Shown: positions 7,392 through 16,481 of the stretch, piece after piece
Position numbering within the stretch: the stretch's first letter is position 1
How the letters are laid out: each line of letters opens with the position of its first letter
Assembly: GCF_031085375.1 (NCBI RefSeq)
Contig: NZ_JAVCWF010000001.1
Location: forward strand, 620,001-684,000
Direction of reading: 5' to 3'
Origin: Lactiplantibacillus brownii
GTDB taxonomy: Bacteria; Bacillota; Bacilli; Lactobacillales; Lactobacillaceae
Length of the DNA: 64,000 bases
Notes under the pieces: model-generated
The model's database searches: none
What the model was told of the DNA's origin: nothing
Seen by the model: only the letters and a program-made list of their open reading frames with translations
Position numbers and translations under genes: made by a program

Positions 7392-8534
7392 TTATTTAGC
7401 GACGCGACTGGTCCCGTCATTGTAGTTCAATGTCATACCAGCTTGGACATTGAAAATATAAATATTGAAACTGACAGCATCACTGCCAACGGATTGACCC
7501 CGCATTTGGACCCCACGGGCTAATAATTCGTTGTCCTTGAAAACAGGGGTCACTTGATAGCGGACATAATTTTTAGGATTTGCTTTTAAATAATCTGCGA
7601 CTTGATTTTCATAAGTGACCATCTCAGGAGCGTTGAGTGAACGAGTCCCTGTCATGAGATTTTTAGGATTATTGTTTTGGCCGGTGAGTTGGTAACCGAT
7701 CAAATGACTCCGGTTATATAACCACCCGCTAGCAAGCTGTTTGTTTCGCCAGCCTGTTGGATTGACATTGAGCGCTTCTCGTTTAGCCTTGGGCATCAGA
7801 GATTGCGACAACAGGGCATTTGCGGCTGTGACGCGGTTCAATTGATCTAAATTACCGTAGCGTTGCCAAGTCCCATGATCCGTGGCTAAGTCAGCTGAAC
7901 TAAAGGCCGGATGATTGTGATTGATCACAATCGTTTGCTGACCAGTATAAGCCATGTTGGCTAAACTAGTCGCACTAGGACTCTCGCCAATTTTAACACT
8001 GGTGGTTGCAGTTTCTTTAGTGGCGCCGGCCTGTTGGTTTTTAGCTTTAGTTTGATCGATCTTTGACTTTTCTTTGGCTAAGTCGGCAGTTTCAGTTTTT
8101 AAACTACTAGCGGAACTCGAGTTAGCCTTCTGTAGTGCTAGTAACTTTCGATCATTTTTAACCGTGATCGCACGGACTTTTTTGACTGTTTCAACTTTGA
8201 CTTTCGGTTCCGGCGTGGCATTGGCGGTGCTAGTATTCCCAATCAAACCAATGCTAACAAATAGTCCTACGATGATGGGCCAACCATATTTGAGCAGTTG
8301 TTTTCCCCGATAGTTTTTGCGGACGATTAAGTGCCAGCCCCAGTAACCAAGTCCAGCCAGTAAAATTAGGCCACTGATGCTACTCCCAAGTAGGATCAGA
8401 CTGATTAAAAGGGGGATTGCAGTCGGCCACGCATGACGTCGCCATTGTTTACCTTGATAATGTTTATTTCGGGTGAGATGCCAAGCCCAATAAAAGCTGG
8501 CGATAAAAATGATTAGGCCTAGAAATGTTTTCAT
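7392..8534 (-). CDS. Membrane-anchored DNA/RNA non-specific endonuclease, EndA type
   Basis: A 380-residue protein. Two or three hydrophobic segments lie in the first ~120 residues, then comes an Ala/Ser/Lys-rich linker and, from about 195 to the end, a betabetaalpha-metal nuclease domain of the EndA / DNA-entry nuclease group. The catalytic motif reads NRSH (family DRGH/NRSH), followed by LIGYQLTGQNNNPKNLMTGT and YENQVADY, which are typical. The domain should face the outside of the cell. Homologues degrade extracellular DNA or one strand during uptake. GGAGG lies nine bases before the ATG. It is 21 bp downstream of the lipoprotein gene and probably co-transcribed with it. Competence genes comFA-comFC are present elsewhere in the window, but a link is inference. 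Confidence 0.88.
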   Translation of the reverse strand: MKTFLGLIIFIASFYWAWHLTRNKHYQGKQWRRHAWPTAIPLLISLILLGSSISGLILLAGLGYWGWHLIVRKNYRGKQLLKYGWPIIVGLFVSIGLIGNTSTANATPEPKVKVETVKKVRAITVKNDRKLLALQKANSSSASSLKTETADLAKEKSKIDQTKAKNQQAGATKETATTSVKIGESPSATSLANMAYTGQQTIVINHNHPAFSSADLATDHGTWQRYGNLDQLNRVTAANALLSQSLMPKAKREALNVNPTGWRNKQLASGWLYNRSHLIGYQLTGQNNNPKNLMTGTRSLNAPEMVTYENQVADYLKANPKNYVRYQVTPVFKDNELLARGVQMRGQSVGSDAVSFNIYIFNVQAGMTLNYNDGTSRVAK

Positions 8535-8555
8535 AATTGTTTTCCTCCAAAGTGT

Positions 8556-9215
8556 TTAACGCATTGATTTCCGATAACCTGCCGCTTGGGCGTCCGCCTC
8601 TGAATTGAAGTAAACGACATTTTTACCGGACATATGATAATTATGCTGGGTTTCAACGTGATAAATTTTGGAACGGCTGTTACCAACAACGCGACCATTT
8701 TGGGCCGTATCGGTATTACCAGAAAAGTTATTAGCATGATTAGTTGTGTTCGCGGCACTGCTAGTTTGTGTCGAAGCAGCAGACTCTGAAGCGGCCTTAG
8801 CCGAACTCGAGGCGGCTTTAGTTGAGCTAGCAGCGGCCTTTTCAGCGGCACTCGCGGCTGAAGCTTGAGCAGCGGCTTGTTTAGTGGATGATTCGGCAGC
8901 TTCCCGAACCGCTTTTTCTGAAGCGGCTTTGGCGGTCTGACGACTTTCAGCTAACTCACTCGCTTGCGAGCTAGCTTCGGTTTCGGCTTTGACTAATGTC
9001 GTGGATTCTTCGCGCAGCTTTTTAGCGGATGCCGCAATGGCTTGACTTTCCGCTTTAGCCGCGGACCAAGCGTCTTGATTGGCCTTAGTGCGATGATCAA
9101 CGTAACTGATCTGATGCTTAGTGATAGTCTTCGGTGCGGATGTCTTGGTCGACCCACAGCCGCTGAGCAAGGTTAATCCGAGCACGGCTAGTAGGGTAGC
9201 TCTTTTGAAATACAT
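8556..9215 (-). CDS. Ala/Ser-rich lipoprotein with Ada-like C-terminal domain
   Basis: A 219-residue predicted lipoprotein. The ATG at 9215 is preferred over an upstream in-frame start because GGAGGGG precedes it. The signal peptide ends in the lipobox LLSGC (Cys near residue 20). Residues about 60-150 are a long Ala/Ser/Glu/Lys coiled coil. The C-terminal ~45 residues (SKIYHVETQHNYHMSGKNVVYF...AAGYRKS in parts) resemble the small Ada-like metal-binding domain often found with cell-surface nucleases; the usual cysteines are replaced by His/Thr. It is the first gene of a two-gene unit with the EndA-type nuclease, so it may present or tether DNA for that enzyme. Confidence 0.8.
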   Translation of the reverse strand: MYFKRATLLAVLGLTLLSGCGSTKTSAPKTITKHQISYVDHRTKANQDAWSAAKAESQAIAASAKKLREESTTLVKAETEASSQASELAESRQTAKAASEKAVREAAESSTKQAAAQASAASAAEKAAASSTKAASSSAKAASESAASTQTSSAANTTNHANNFSGNTDTAQNGRVVGNSRSKIYHVETQHNYHMSGKNVVYFNSEADAQAAGYRKSMR

Positions 9216-9515
9216 TTGGTTCCCCTCCAATAGTTAATACTTAAATTATACAAGAGTGGAAACCGAATGGTAAAGCCCAATTACGGGTGATTTGCTAAAT
9301 AATCACTGTGATTGAAATTAGGCTTTAATGATAGGACTTATTAGAATTTTCAGAGTGTTCGCCAGTTGACTAAAATTAGGGCGCAGATTTGGGCGTCTTT
9401 TACGGAAGTAATCAATGAATGATAATTAAGTGAAGTAAGCTGAGACCGTGGGTGGTTGTATAAATGGTTAAAGCTTGCGATAATAGGAACAACTAGATTA
9501 TTGGGGGAATGATTT

Positions 9516-12134
9516 TTGAAAGCAACGTTACAAAAATTGGGGGCTGTGCTGAATAAGCGAATGGGACTGATCAAAGCACTCTTTATTTTTTCAGTGTTAC
9601 TATTCGTGATTACAGAGGTCGGCAAAATTGCGAAAGAGGTCAGTGGTGCGCAATTGGGCACCGCCTTAGCGTCGCAATCTTGGTGGCATTTATTAAGCAT
9701 GGTCATTATTGGTATTGTTGCTGTGACGCCAATGCTCACCTATGATGTTATGATTACAAAATTTTTACCCAATCATTATTCACGAGCTTATATTTTAAAA
9801 GCCGGTTGGATTACGAATACTTTTACGAACATTGGTGGCTTTGGTGGCGTTTTGGGGGCCTCGTTGCGGGCTAATTTTTACAATAAGGCAGCTAGTAAGA
9901 AACAGATCGTCTTTGCTATTTCTAAAATTGCGCTATTTTTAGTTTCTGGGTTATCGCTGTATTGCATGATTTCATTGATTTTAGTTTACGGCTTCCGTAT
10001 TGGCGGCGTTTACGATAGTTATTGGATCTGGTTAGTCGGTGGTGCGCTGTATTTTCCGGCCATCTTTATTTTTACACGTGTCAATGATTCTGAATTTTTT
10101 AAAGGGTTAACGATGGGGAACGTGGTCCGCTTACTAAGTGGGTCATTTGGCGAATGGACCGGCTGTGTGCTGTTCTTCCTCTTAATTGGGAACTTCATGC
10201 AGTTACCGATTGATTTCGCTGCCGTAGTGCCATTATTTGTGATCGCTTCGGTCGTCGGGGAAGTTTCGATGGTGCCAGGTGGGATTGGGTCCTTCGATGT
10301 GTTCATGATCTTTGGCCTCGGTGCTGTCGGGGTTTCGCGGCCGGATGCGGTCGCTTGGTTGCTCTTCTATCGGTTATTTTACTATATTATCCCGTTTGCC
10401 ATCGGGCTGACCTTATTCGTCCATGATACGGGGCATCGACTCAATGTTCGGTTGGAAGGCTTACCGAAAGTGGCGCTACAACGGGTTGCTCAGATTGCCT
10501 TGACGCTATTCTTATATTTATCTGGATTTATGATGTTATTAATGTCGACGGTCCCTAATTTTGCGTACAATAACAAGCTTTTTCTGCAAGTTTATCCGTT
10601 TACGTTCTTTTTCATTAATCAAGCCAGCAGTATTTTGATGGCGTTTCTCTTGATTGGGGCAGCCTTAGGGACTGCTGGTCGGGTTAAAAGGGTGTTTTGG
10701 CCAACGGTCGTGATTTTACTGGTAGCCATCCTAAACACCATTCGTTGGCTAGTCGTCTATGATGCGATTTCGATGAAATTTATTATCTTCTTAGTCATCA
10801 TTTTAGCGTTGGTGGCATTATCCAAGCATGCCTATTATCGTGAACGGTTGGCTTTTTCTTGGGGACAAACGCTCTGGGTCGCCTGTGTGTATGTGGTTAC
10901 TTTTGTGCTGTATACGATTGTGGGTGTCTATAATGCGCCACAAATTCATCATCGTCACGCGGTTCCGGAAGCGTTATTCTTCCCATCACAAAAATTATGG
11001 TTATTTGGGATCATTGGGTTGGTCTTGGCAGCCTTAATCTTAATTGCGATGTATGGGTACTTGGCGCGTGGTCATAATGCGCGTTTAGGCCTTAAATTAG
11101 ATGCGGCTCGTATGAAAAAATTGATTGCGACTTTTGGTGGGAATGAAATCTCTCATTTGGCCTTTTTGAATGACAAGTTGGTTTATTACTATCAAGTCGA
11201 TGGTGTCGATCAGTTAGCTTTCCTGTATCAACAGAAGGCTGACAAGCTAATTTTAATGGGTGAGCCGTTTGGTAACCAGGACTATCTTCAACCGGCCTTA
11301 GAACAGCTGATGGACGATGCTGACAGCGATGGCTGTTCACTCGTATTTTATGAAATTAATGAAACGCTCACGATGCGTCTGCACGAAATGGGCTTTGACT
11401 TTATCAAGACTGGTGAAGAAGGCCATGTTAAGTTGGCCGACTTTAGTTTGGCCGGCAAACGGCTTCGTGGTGAGCGCGCCTTGATGAACAAGTTTACCCG
11501 TGATCACTATACGTTTAAAGTGCTGCAACCACCATTTTCTGAGGACACCATGGCGGCATTACGAGCCGTCTCGGACAGTTGGCTGCAGGGTGAAACTGAA
11601 AAGGGCTTCTCATTGGGGTTCTTTGATGAGACTTATTTGAATCAGGCACCCGTTGCAGTAGTTTATAACGCTGAAGATCAATTGGTGGCATTTGCGAATC
11701 TGATGCCGCAAGGGAATGATCAAGTTGCTTCAATTGATTTGATGCGTTCCAGTTCGGATGCGCCATCCGGCATTATGGATACGGTGTTTGTTCATTTATT
11801 TGAAGATGCGCGGAATCAAGGCTATGTCTCGTTCAACATGGGGATGGCCCCGCTGGCTGGTGTGGGAGTCTCTCGCTACAGCTTTATCCAGGAAAAAATA
11901 GCCCATTTAATTTATGAATATGGCTATCAGTTATACGGATTTCAGGGATTACGGTCATATAAGGAAAAGTATGTGACTGATTGGGCGCCTAAATATATTG
12001 CTTATCGTAAGCGGAATTCACTGATCTTTACGATTCTACAGCTATTACAAGTTGTCAATACCCGGAGCAAAAAGCATGGTGGTCAGCACAATTTTTTGAT
12101 TCCCAAGTGGGTACAAAATATGAATCACCATTAA
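9516..12134 (+). CDS. mprF: Phosphatidylglycerol lysyltransferase / lysyl-PG flippase MprF
   Basis: An 872-residue bifunctional membrane enzyme that transfers an aminoacyl group, usually Lys, from tRNA to phosphatidylglycerol and flips the product outward, lowering the negative surface charge and protecting against cationic peptides. Residues 1-~540 hold about 14 hydrophobic segments, including the conserved flippase stretch VSMVPGGIGSFDVFMIFG. Residues ~550-860 form the cytosolic GNAT-fold synthase domain (DUF2156), with FNMGMAPLAGVG and FQGLRSYKEKY. The TTG at 9516 is preceded by GGGGG at 9503-9507. It stands alone, divergent from the lipoprotein gene, and ends at a strong terminator. Confidence 0.95.
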   Translation: MKATLQKLGAVLNKRMGLIKALFIFSVLLFVITEVGKIAKEVSGAQLGTALASQSWWHLLSMVIIGIVAVTPMLTYDVMITKFLPNHYSRAYILKAGWITNTFTNIGGFGGVLGASLRANFYNKAASKKQIVFAISKIALFLVSGLSLYCMISLILVYGFRIGGVYDSYWIWLVGGALYFPAIFIFTRVNDSEFFKGLTMGNVVRLLSGSFGEWTGCVLFFLLIGNFMQLPIDFAAVVPLFVIASVVGEVSMVPGGIGSFDVFMIFGLGAVGVSRPDAVAWLLFYRLFYYIIPFAIGLTLFVHDTGHRLNVRLEGLPKVALQRVAQIALTLFLYLSGFMMLLMSTVPNFAYNNKLFLQVYPFTFFFINQASSILMAFLLIGAALGTAGRVKRVFWPTVVILLVAILNTIRWLVVYDAISMKFIIFLVIILALVALSKHAYYRERLAFSWGQTLWVACVYVVTFVLYTIVGVYNAPQIHHRHAVPEALFFPSQKLWLFGIIGLVLAALILIAMYGYLARGHNARLGLKLDAARMKKLIATFGGNEISHLAFLNDKLVYYYQVDGVDQLAFLYQQKADKLILMGEPFGNQDYLQPALEQLMDDADSDGCSLVFYEINETLTMRLHEMGFDFIKTGEEGHVKLADFSLAGKRLRGERALMNKFTRDHYTFKVLQPPFSEDTMAALRAVSDSWLQGETEKGFSLGFFDETYLNQAPVAVVYNAEDQLVAFANLMPQGNDQVASIDLMRSSSDAPSGIMDTVFVHLFEDARNQGYVSFNMGMAPLAGVGVSRYSFIQEKIAHLIYEYGYQLYGFQGLRSYKEKYVTDWAPKYIAYRKRNSLIFTILQLLQVVNTRSKKHGGQHNFLIPKWVQNMNHH

Positions 12135-12154
12135 AAGCAAAATAGTAGCTAAAA

Positions 12155-12204
12155 AAAACGATTAATGACCACTCGAACTTTTGAGTGATTATTAATCGTT
12201 TTTT
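12155..12204 (+). terminator. Intrinsic terminator of mprF
   Basis: Stem with arms ACGATTAAT...CCACTC and GAGTG...ATTAATCGT, followed by TTTTTT, 20 bp after the mprF stop. Confidence 0.9.
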
Positions 12205-12389
12205 AGACTCATGTATTACAGCTAGCCTATATTGCTTAACTTGCCGCTCCAGTTGGTCTGGATCGATGCTGGAACGTGGTGGCCATGTTGTGAGTCAAAG
12301 TAGTGCGGTCTCACAAGCTAAGCTTTCTCTCATCTGTACTAGATTATCAATAGGGGCAATCGTTATTTGACGTCGGAGGCGGACAATTA
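12205..12389. other. Intergenic region between mprF and the LOG gene
   Basis: Part of a 319-bp gap. It carries an inverted repeat TTGTGAG/CTCACAA (around 12290-12317) with no T-run, and no convincing ORF. Apart from the tiny ORF that follows at 12390 I see nothing else in it. Confidence 0.5.
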
Positions 12390-12434
12390 ATGAGCTATTT
12401 TAAATACGAACGCTACAAGAAATCAGTCAAATAG
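12390..12434 (+). CDS. Candidate 14-residue small ORF
   Basis: ATG at 12390 is preceded by GGAGG (12375-12379) at a workable distance and encodes MSYFKYERYKKSVK, a basic aromatic peptide, before TAG. No terminator or clear promoter was found, and the 3' end approaches the convergent LOG gene. It could be a leader or small protein, or chance; conservation is unknown to me. Confidence 0.22.
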   Translation: MSYFKYERYKKSVK

Positions 12435-12453
12435 CGCTCCAATTTCTTTGGCG

Positions 12454-13029
12454 TTAGTTAGTGTACTTAGGTGGTAACACGTGCTTAAAGGTATCAAAGC
12501 CAGTAAAGATCTCATTTAAATCGTGCCCGTTGATGAACAGATCCAGATTCTCTTTAGGCGCGAAGCCGTATTTAGTAGCTGTCTGCATCATGGTCACCAT
12601 TGGGTCATAGAAGCCATCGATGTTATATAGGGCAATGGGTTTTTGATGAATATCCATTTGGCTCCAAGAGAGCATCTGGATGAATTCTTCAAAAGTCCCA
12701 AAGCCACCAGGCAATACGATGAAGGCATCTGCGAGATGCAACATCTTTTCTTTACGTTCACTCATGGTTTTGGTTTCAACAAAAGTCGTAACGGTTTTTA
12801 AGGCGAGGCCACGTTCAACTAAGAAATGGGGAATGATCCCAATCACACGACCCTTTGCGTCCAAGGTAGCTTGTGCAACATCGGCCATTAAACCGTGATT
12901 ACCGCCGCCATAGATGAGTTGATAGTCGTGGGCTGCCAAATAACGACCGAGTTCAGCCGTCTTGTTAGCAAATTTTGGATCTAAGCCCGAATTAGAGCCA
13001 CAAAAAACACAAACATTATGAATTGTCAT
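12454..13029 (-). CDS. LOG family protein (TIGR00730, nucleotide 5'-monophosphate phosphoribohydrolase type)
   Basis: A 191-residue Rossmann-like protein. The start at 13029 is chosen because AAAGGTGA precedes it and the protein then begins MTIHNVCVFCGSNSG, the usual start. The motifs GGGNHGLM and PGGFGTFEEF (the PGGxGTxxE signature) are present. Plant LOG enzymes release active cytokinin bases from nucleotides; bacterial members hydrolyse AMP-type nucleotides, with uncertain physiological purpose. The gene stands alone, downstream of nrdF on the same strand but separated from it by a terminator. Confidence 0.9.
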   Translation of the reverse strand: MTIHNVCVFCGSNSGLDPKFANKTAELGRYLAAHDYQLIYGGGNHGLMADVAQATLDAKGRVIGIIPHFLVERGLALKTVTTFVETKTMSERKEKMLHLADAFIVLPGGFGTFEEFIQMLSWSQMDIHQKPIALYNIDGFYDPMVTMMQTATKYGFAPKENLDLFINGHDLNEIFTGFDTFKHVLPPKYTN

Positions 13030-13086
13030 AAATGTCACCTTTCTAGTTGTCAGGATTAAACTGCTCTTTAGAGCCATTTTGGAATC

Positions 13087-13127
13087 AAAAAAGTGGCCGA
13101 TTCATCACTGAACCGGCCACTAAAAAG
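13087..13127 (-). terminator. Intrinsic terminator of nrdHEF
   Basis: Stem AGTGGCCGGTTCAGTG against its imperfect complement on the minus strand, with flanking A/T runs, starting 9 bp beyond the nrdF stop. Confidence 0.85.
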
Positions 13128-13135
13128 GCACTTAA

Positions 13136-14146
13136 TTAATCGTCAGGTTCGCCAATATCATAATCGGTATCCTGCATGGCCTCAACTTGACCTAAACGAT
13201 AACCATTCCCAACTTGTGAGAAGAAGTCATGGTTTGAAGTCCCCGTTGAGATCCCATTCATTACGACTGGATTAACATCTTCGGCCGTATCTGGGAAGAG
13301 GGCGTCTTGACCTAAATTCATCAAGGCCTTGTTCGCATTGTAACGACTAAAGGTTAAGACTTCGTCAGACCAGCCAACTTGATCGTAAACTAAATGAACA
13401 TAGTTTTCTTCGTTTTCATATAATTTGTATAAGAAATCGAACATCCAGTCCTTAAATTCAGCCTGTTCCTTGTCAGACCGATCTTTAAAGCCTAATTGGA
13501 ATTTATAGCCAATATACGTGCCATGGACACTTTCGTCCCGTAAAATCAATTTGATGATTTCAGCGACGTTTGGTAATTGGTTATGACCCAAGTAGTAGAG
13601 TGGCGTGTAAAAACCAGAGTAGAATAAAAAGGTTTCCAAGAAGACGTTAGCAACTTTTTGCTTCAAAGGATCTTCATCAAAATTATCATATAATTTGTAG
13701 ATCCATTTAGCTTTATTTTGCAAGTATTCTTCGCTGTCACTCCAGTCGAAGATTTCATTGATTTCATCGGGAGTATTCAACGTTTCAAAAATCGTTGAGT
13801 AACTCTTGGCATGAACGGATTCCATAAATTGGATGTTATTTAAAACAGCCGTTTCATGTGGGGTAACGACGTGCCGCCGTAAAGATTGTAGGCCATCTTG
13901 CGATTGAAGGGTATCTAGTAAAGTCAACCCACCAAAGACGTGTCCCACGACCCAACGATGATCATCATCTAAATTACGCCAGTCCGCCATATCATTGGAA
14001 ACGGGGATTCGAGTATCTAACCAAAATTGTTCGGTTAATTTTTCCCAAGTACTTTTATCGATTGCATCTGAAACGTGATCCCAGTTAATTGCTTTATAGT
14101 TGCCGTTACTGAGAAGTTTTTGGTAATAAGCCAAGTCTGTTGCCAT
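13136..14146 (-). CDS. nrdF: Class Ib ribonucleoside-diphosphate reductase, beta subunit
   Basis: A 336-residue small subunit that carries the metal-tyrosyl radical and passes it to NrdE for deoxyribonucleotide synthesis. The helical ferritin-like core is complete; ligand regions MESVHAKSYSTIF and RDESVHGTYIGY are visible. The ATG is preceded by TAGGAGG. It is last in nrdH-nrdE-nrdF, 29 bp after nrdE, and ends at a terminator. The flavodoxin NrdI, usually needed to build the active Mn cofactor of this class, is not encoded in this operon or elsewhere in the window. Confidence 0.97.
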   Translation of the reverse strand: MATDLAYYQKLLSNGNYKAINWDHVSDAIDKSTWEKLTEQFWLDTRIPVSNDMADWRNLDDDHRWVVGHVFGGLTLLDTLQSQDGLQSLRRHVVTPHETAVLNNIQFMESVHAKSYSTIFETLNTPDEINEIFDWSDSEEYLQNKAKWIYKLYDNFDEDPLKQKVANVFLETFLFYSGFYTPLYYLGHNQLPNVAEIIKLILRDESVHGTYIGYKFQLGFKDRSDKEQAEFKDWMFDFLYKLYENEENYVHLVYDQVGWSDEVLTFSRYNANKALMNLGQDALFPDTAEDVNPVVMNGISTGTSNHDFFSQVGNGYRLGQVEAMQDTDYDIGEPDD

Positions 14147-14175
14147 AGCCAGTGTCCTCCTAGAGATCTAATGTT

Positions 14176-16341
14176 CTAAATTACGCAGCTTTCACATTCA
14201 TTGACGCCAACTTCACCGTCGTCATCCGTAAAGGTCCGGATGTAATAGATCGACTTGATCCCTTTCCGGTAAGCATAGTTCCGGAGAATGTTTAAGTCTC
14301 GAGTCGTCATCTTGTCTGTGCGGCCGTCTTTCCATTCATATAAGCCAGCAGGAATCGTGGAACGCATGAAGAGGGTTAAGCTCATCCCTTGATCCACATG
14401 CTGTTGTGCGGCGGCGTAAACATCGATGACTTTACGCATATCTGTATCATAAGCTGACTTATAATAGTTAATTGTATCATTAGATAGGTAAGGAGCGGGA
14501 TAATAAATCTTACCTATTTTCTTTTCTTGACGTTCTTCGACCCGATTGATGATCGGATGCAAGCTAGCGGTCGTGTCATTGATGTATGAAATCGACCCGT
14601 TTGGTGCGACAGCCATCCGGTTTTGGTGGTATAACCCATCCCGCATGACATCAGCTTTTAGCGCGGCCCAGTCGGCTTGACTTGGAATAAAGATATCTTT
14701 GAAAAGTTCTTGGGTCTTCGCAAACTTTGGTTGCCAAGCTTGTTCGGTATATTTGTCAAAATAAGAGCCATCCGCGTATTTTGATTTTTCAAAATTAACG
14801 AAAGTGGTTTGACGTTCACGAGCAATTTCGTTAGATGCTTTGAGCGTCCAGTAATTTAAGAGCAAGAAGTAAATGTTAGTAAAATCAACGGCTTCTTTAC
14901 AGCCATAGGTCATTTGGTTTTTGGCAAAGAAAGCGTGTAAGCCCATTGCACCCAAACCAATCGTATGAGCCTGATGATTCCCTTTTTGAATAGAAGGGAC
15001 CACATCAACGTTTGAGTTATCCGTAACGAAGGTGAGGGCGCGGACCATTGCTTCGACCGAATGACCAAAGTTTGGCGAGTGCATCAAGTTGACAATATTA
15101 GTAGAACCGAGGTTACAGCTAATATCCGTCCCCATCTTTTCGTATTCTTGTTGATCATTGATCAATGAAGGGGTTTGGACTTGCATGACTTCAGAACAAA
15201 GGTTACTCATGACGATTTTGCCATCAATCGGATTGTCACGATTGGCGGTATCGACGTTAACGACGTAAGGATAACCAGATTCTTGTTGCAATTTACTGAT
15301 TTCATTTTCCAAATCACGAGCTTTGATCTTCGTTTTCTTGATGTTAGGGTTCTTGACCATGTTGTCATATTCTTTAGTGATATCAACATAGGAGAAGGGT
15401 TCGCCATATTCGCGTTCAACACCATAAGGGCTGAAGAGGTACATATCGGCATCTTCCTTGATGAGTTCATAGAACTTATCTGGAACGGTGACACCTAACG
15501 ATAACGTTTTTAGACGAATTTTTTCATCGGCGTTTTCTTTTTTAGCAGACAAGAAGGCAATAATGTCTGGATGGAAGACGCTCAAATAAACGACTCCGGC
15601 TCCTTGACGTTGGCCTAATTGATTGGAGTAAGAAAAACTATCCTCCAATAATTTCATGACTGGGACGACTCCACTGGCAGCACCGTCGATATGCTTGATA
15701 GGATCACCGGCACCCCGTAAATTGCTGAGATTGATCCCAACGCCACCACCAATTCGAGAAAGTTGTAGGGCCGAGTTGATCGTCCGACCAATGGAATTCA
15801 TGTCATCCGTCGATTGAATCAAGAAACATGATATTAATTCACCACGACGCGCACGACCGGCATTCAGAAAACTAGGCGTGGCTGGTTGATAGCGTTGATG
15901 GATCATTTCATCGGCTAAATCTAGCGCCAACTTTTCATCGCCATCCGCAAAATAAAGAGCGTTCATCGCGACACGATCAATATAGTTTTCCAGATAATAA
16001 TCGCCATTATCGGTTTTTAACGCATATTGAGCATAAAATTTATAAGCAGCCATGAAAGTTTTAAAATGGAAATCTTGTGATTTGAGATAATCGTAGACTT
16101 TTTCAATAAAGCTGAAGTCGTATTTTTCAACAAAACCTTCTTCGAGATAATCGTGGTCAAGCAAATAATCAAAACGAGCCTTTAAGTTGTCAAAACGTTT
16201 CGTGTTGGGGCGAACATTCTGATCGAGAAAAGCTGCCAAGGCTTCTTGGTCTTTGTTCAGCGGAATCTGATTATCAACCGGAATATTAATTTCGTTGTTC
16301 AAATCGTAATACGTGACGTCTTTTAAATTTTTTAGGGTCAT
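14176..16341 (-). CDS. nrdE: Class Ib ribonucleoside-diphosphate reductase, alpha subunit
   Basis: A 721-residue catalytic subunit that reduces ribonucleoside diphosphates. Conserved pieces are PATPSFLNAGR, SCFLIQSTDDMNSIGR, RIGGGVGINLSNLRG, NLCSEVMQ and the radical-site loop region, with the redox-active C-terminal cysteines in NECESCVI that are re-reduced by NrdH. Length fits class Ib, which lacks the N-terminal ATP-cone. AGAGGAG lies before the ATG. It sits between nrdH (140 bp upstream, with a perfect stem-loop in the gap) and nrdF. Confidence 0.98.
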   Translation of the reverse strand: MTLKNLKDVTYYDLNNEINIPVDNQIPLNKDQEALAAFLDQNVRPNTKRFDNLKARFDYLLDHDYLEEGFVEKYDFSFIEKVYDYLKSQDFHFKTFMAAYKFYAQYALKTDNGDYYLENYIDRVAMNALYFADGDEKLALDLADEMIHQRYQPATPSFLNAGRARRGELISCFLIQSTDDMNSIGRTINSALQLSRIGGGVGINLSNLRGAGDPIKHIDGAASGVVPVMKLLEDSFSYSNQLGQRQGAGVVYLSVFHPDIIAFLSAKKENADEKIRLKTLSLGVTVPDKFYELIKEDADMYLFSPYGVEREYGEPFSYVDITKEYDNMVKNPNIKKTKIKARDLENEISKLQQESGYPYVVNVDTANRDNPIDGKIVMSNLCSEVMQVQTPSLINDQQEYEKMGTDISCNLGSTNIVNLMHSPNFGHSVEAMVRALTFVTDNSNVDVVPSIQKGNHQAHTIGLGAMGLHAFFAKNQMTYGCKEAVDFTNIYFLLLNYWTLKASNEIARERQTTFVNFEKSKYADGSYFDKYTEQAWQPKFAKTQELFKDIFIPSQADWAALKADVMRDGLYHQNRMAVAPNGSISYINDTTASLHPIINRVEERQEKKIGKIYYPAPYLSNDTINYYKSAYDTDMRKVIDVYAAAQQHVDQGMSLTLFMRSTIPAGLYEWKDGRTDKMTTRDLNILRNYAYRKGIKSIYYIRTFTDDDGEVGVNECESCVI

Positions 16342-16387
16342 GAGTACTCCTCTTTCTATCTAGTTTGAAAGTTGTGGTTAAAATGGA

Positions 16388-16425
16388 CGACCCACAATCA
16401 GTAGAGTCCTATTGATTGTGGGTCG
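16388..16425 (-). repeat. Perfect inverted repeat between nrdH and nrdE
   Basis: Arms CGACCCACAATCA (16388-16400) and its exact complement (16413-16425) around a 12-base loop. On the transcribed minus strand the stem is followed only by CCATTTTAACC, so it is a weak terminator at best. It could lower nrdEF relative to nrdH or protect a processed 3' end. Confidence 0.75.
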
Positions 16426-16481
16426 CATATAAATAAGTGCTGAATCGCAACTATGTAGCCACGCAAAAAAGCGCGGTGGTG

